Shown in pieces: positions 61,881 through 64,000 of a stretch of DNA of 64,000 nt. The stretch covers positions 372,001 through 436,000 of the forward strand of contig BJKQ01000017.1 of the NCBI GenBank assembly GCA_006538405.1, read 5' to 3'. The notes beneath the pieces were generated by a model that saw only the letters and a program-made list of their open reading frames with translations, did not search any database and had not been told where the DNA came from. Both the position numbers and the translations under genes were made by a program. Position 1 is the first letter of the stretch, and every line of letters starts with the position of its first letter. Origin of the DNA: Hansfordia pulvinata. Taxonomy: Eukaryota; Ascomycota; Sordariomycetes; Xylariales.

Positions 61881-64000
61881 AACCAAGCCTTGCAGGCCAC
61901 GCCAGGTCGCCGTGTGCCCGATAGATTGCCATGCCATGGCGCAGGAACTTCCCGAGCGGCGGCCCATTCGGTACTCGCTCGTGCTGACGGCCGGCCCGTT
62001 ATCCATTCGCGGTAAGGTGAGGGAGGTGGGAAGCAAGGGGAGGCGAGCAACAACATCAGCACGGCTCCACCGACCTGTTCGGTTCGTCCGCGGAGGGGCA
62101 CAGGGGTGAAAGGGAGTGGGGGGTGGCCCTGGCATCCATCATCCGTGCGTACGAGACGAGGGTGGTATGCTTCGGTTTGCCTCGAGTACTCGTACGGTCT
62201 GGCATGACCGGCGTTGGCACAGGGGCCTCAGGTCGCCGGCAAGCCCCCCTATCGATTGATATCCCGAGCCGCCTCCTCTCCTATCTTTACTTTGCCATCC
62301 ATTCATTGGCGAAGAGGGGGGAGCGACGATCGTTGGTGAGCACCGCCTCCCCCATTTCCCCGTCGTCTCTCCCCCGCGGTGGCTCGGCTCCTACGGCCGC
62401 TCCAAATGGTCCGTGCACCAGCCGTCTCGTTCTTCGTCCTCCCCCCGTGCGTTACCGTTCTGCCTGCGAGTATCGTATCTGCCCCCCGTTCGTCGTCATC
62501 TCGTGTCTGGCGGGGCCACCACCCACATCCAGATGCGGCAGGTCGTTGAATAGAAGCCCCTCTCTCCTCTCTCGCAGGAGTCGACAGTGAAACGGCTGGA
62601 GATCTGCCAGACCGGCAGCAGCATGCGGGTGTGAGCAGGTTTCTCCCCAAGCAGGTACGGCATGTCCCTCCACTTCCCCCCTCCCCCTCTGAGCCGCCCT
62701 CCTGGCGCACCTGGGTTACGAGTACTCTCTGATGGCGGGCTATTTCTTGTACGAGTGTGTACAGGGAAGAGGAACAAACTGTGGGAGGGCGGGTGGGTGC
62801 CAGACAACAACACATTGTGACAATAGAAGCAACCCAATACTCTCTTCTGCTGTCTCTCGTCAGACTCTCCACGAACGCACTCGCCCTCTCTGCTCCGGGG
62901 GGGGGATGTGATCAGCTAGTTGGCGTCTCCGCAGCCGATCAACTACTCGTACCTTTCTGTACAGACACTCGAGCCACCAGTCCGCGGTGCGACGACGAGT
63001 ATTTGGGCGGCCCGCGCGTGGGCTTGTGAGACATGTCGTCGTCTCTGAACCGTCCGGGTCCTCCCAATGTGTCCCTTTCTCTCTCCTCCTCCTTGGTTCT
63101 CCTTCCGGCTTGGCCGATCGGCTCGGCATGCCACACCTGTGGTGCTCTGCACGGGTACTAATAACAATAAGGCGAACCTTGTCGTCTCCCGGCGCGAACG
63201 AAAGGAAATGCCGGGCTGCAGTCCCGGCCCCCGAGGATATGTTGTGCTGTACACGTATTGCATGCTTCGCCCCTCGCGTTCATCTGCAACAAGTCGACAC
63301 CGATACCGACGTACTCGTAGACACATCCTCGCCGCCCCGAGGCCAGCCCTTGCTGGCTGCATGTCAATTTGACTCCTGATCTATCTGTCTAGCGTAGTAG
63401 AGGTTATTAGGTAGTAGAGAGTAATAATAACTAGATCCCCTCGGTAGGGGGGTCAACTTTCCCACATTGCACGCTCCGGACCGGAGGTGAGACGATTTGG
63501 ACGGGACATGTCTCGAACCGCAACGGTTTTCGATATTTTTTTTTCTTTCTAATTTCTTGTCACTGCTCGTGCTATTCCCTCTTGTGTCTCTCTCCCTTTC
63601 TGGCCTCGCAACATTGCCCCCGCCCCCTTGCGCCCAGATCGAGAGAGCCTGACGTCGCGTAGGGCGAACGCGGCGATTGGGAAGGCGATCGGCCTGAGCC
63701 TGGGCCGGCCTCATTTGGTTTCCGTGGGTAGGACCGGCACCTGGCGAGACAAGAGGGTCCGGCGGGTTGCTCCCACCCATACGAGTACACACGCAACATA
63801 CCTCAGGTGAGGGGTGCTCGTGGTAGGTGACGTACGAGTGAGTAGCTAGGGCTGTCTTGTGCTGATGTGGTGAGATATCCAATCGGCCCATTGGCTGTAC
63901 GATCCGCGGATGATGGCGCGTGTGGCAATCAATGGATAGGTACGAGTAGGTAGGTTTCGGTAGTGGCCGCAGGCGTGGCCGGCGCTTGCGGCGGCTTCGT

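Larger units (their letters stand above)
53810..64000. other. 10-kb region without recognisable genes, rich in short repeats and TACGAGTA octamers
   Basis: No open frame here shows a domain, signal peptide plus plausible exon pattern, or coding-like composition. The region holds a GT microsatellite, GGGGAT and CCCTCG hexamers, TGCTC, ATGCC and TTGCC pentamers, poly-A and poly-G tracts, and at least sixteen exact TACGAGTA/TACTCGTA octamers between 57.8 and 64.0 kb. It could be a large regulatory or heterochromatic spacer, possibly with non-coding transcripts; sequence alone does not decide. Confidence 0.5.

Overview
The window is nuclear DNA from a filamentous ascomycete. The signs are GC-rich coding sequence, short introns of about 50-110 bases with GT(A/G)-AG borders and CTAAC-type branch sites, a Zn2Cys6 regulator, and the fungal protein families Prm1, Ies2, PEX14/17 and peroxygenase. 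Protein style and intergenic sequence best fit Sordariomycetes, probably Hypocreales; this placement is an inference. Gene density is low, about 15 protein genes in 64 kb. I found no rRNA, tRNA, CRISPR array or intact transposon.

Layout. 2.1-4.8 kb: FAD/GcvT dimethylglycine/sarcosine dehydrogenase-like gene (+), read with four single-base deletions. 6.1-7.5 kb: INO80 subunit Ies2 (-). 9.5-10.7 kb: peroxisomal docking protein PEX14/17 (+). 11.0-17.9 kb: a compact catabolic-looking group of MFS sugar-porter-type transporter (-), Zn2Cys6 activator (-) and PcaB/adenylosuccinate-lyase-like enzyme (+, divergent from the regulator). 21.1 kb: small Cys-rich secreted protein (+). 22.0-24.5 kb: plasma-membrane fusion protein Prm1 (-). 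27.9 and 29.9 kb: two further small secreted proteins (+). 32.9-34.9 kb: triple-KH RNA-binding protein (+). 36.2-37.3 kb: MetE-like methyltransferase (-). 39.2-40.1 kb: Syn8-type Qc-SNARE (+). 40.8-41.3 kb: small mitochondrial protein (-). 43.5-45.2 kb: unknown secreted protein (+). 46.6-47.5 kb: short heme-thiolate peroxidase (-). 53.1-53.8 kb: conserved ascomycete protein (-). From 53.8 kb to the end I see no gene.

The most interesting signal is regulatory. The promoter of the MFS transporter and the shared promoter of the Zn2Cys6 factor and the lyase carry the same 22-bp near-palindrome, CGGGATAA-N6-TTATTCCGG. It has the form CGG-N16-CCG, as expected for a zinc-cluster dimer. The three genes therefore look like one regulon (transporter, activator, lyase) for an unidentified carboxylate or aromatic-ring-derived substrate.

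Two genome-wide features also stand out. First, seven reading-frame breaks in four conserved genes are all single-base losses in G/C-rich runs, which points to homopolymer under-calling in the assembly and not to decay. Second, the octamer TACGAGTA/TACTCGTA is strongly enriched, only outside coding exons, and is densest in the gene-free last 6 kb.
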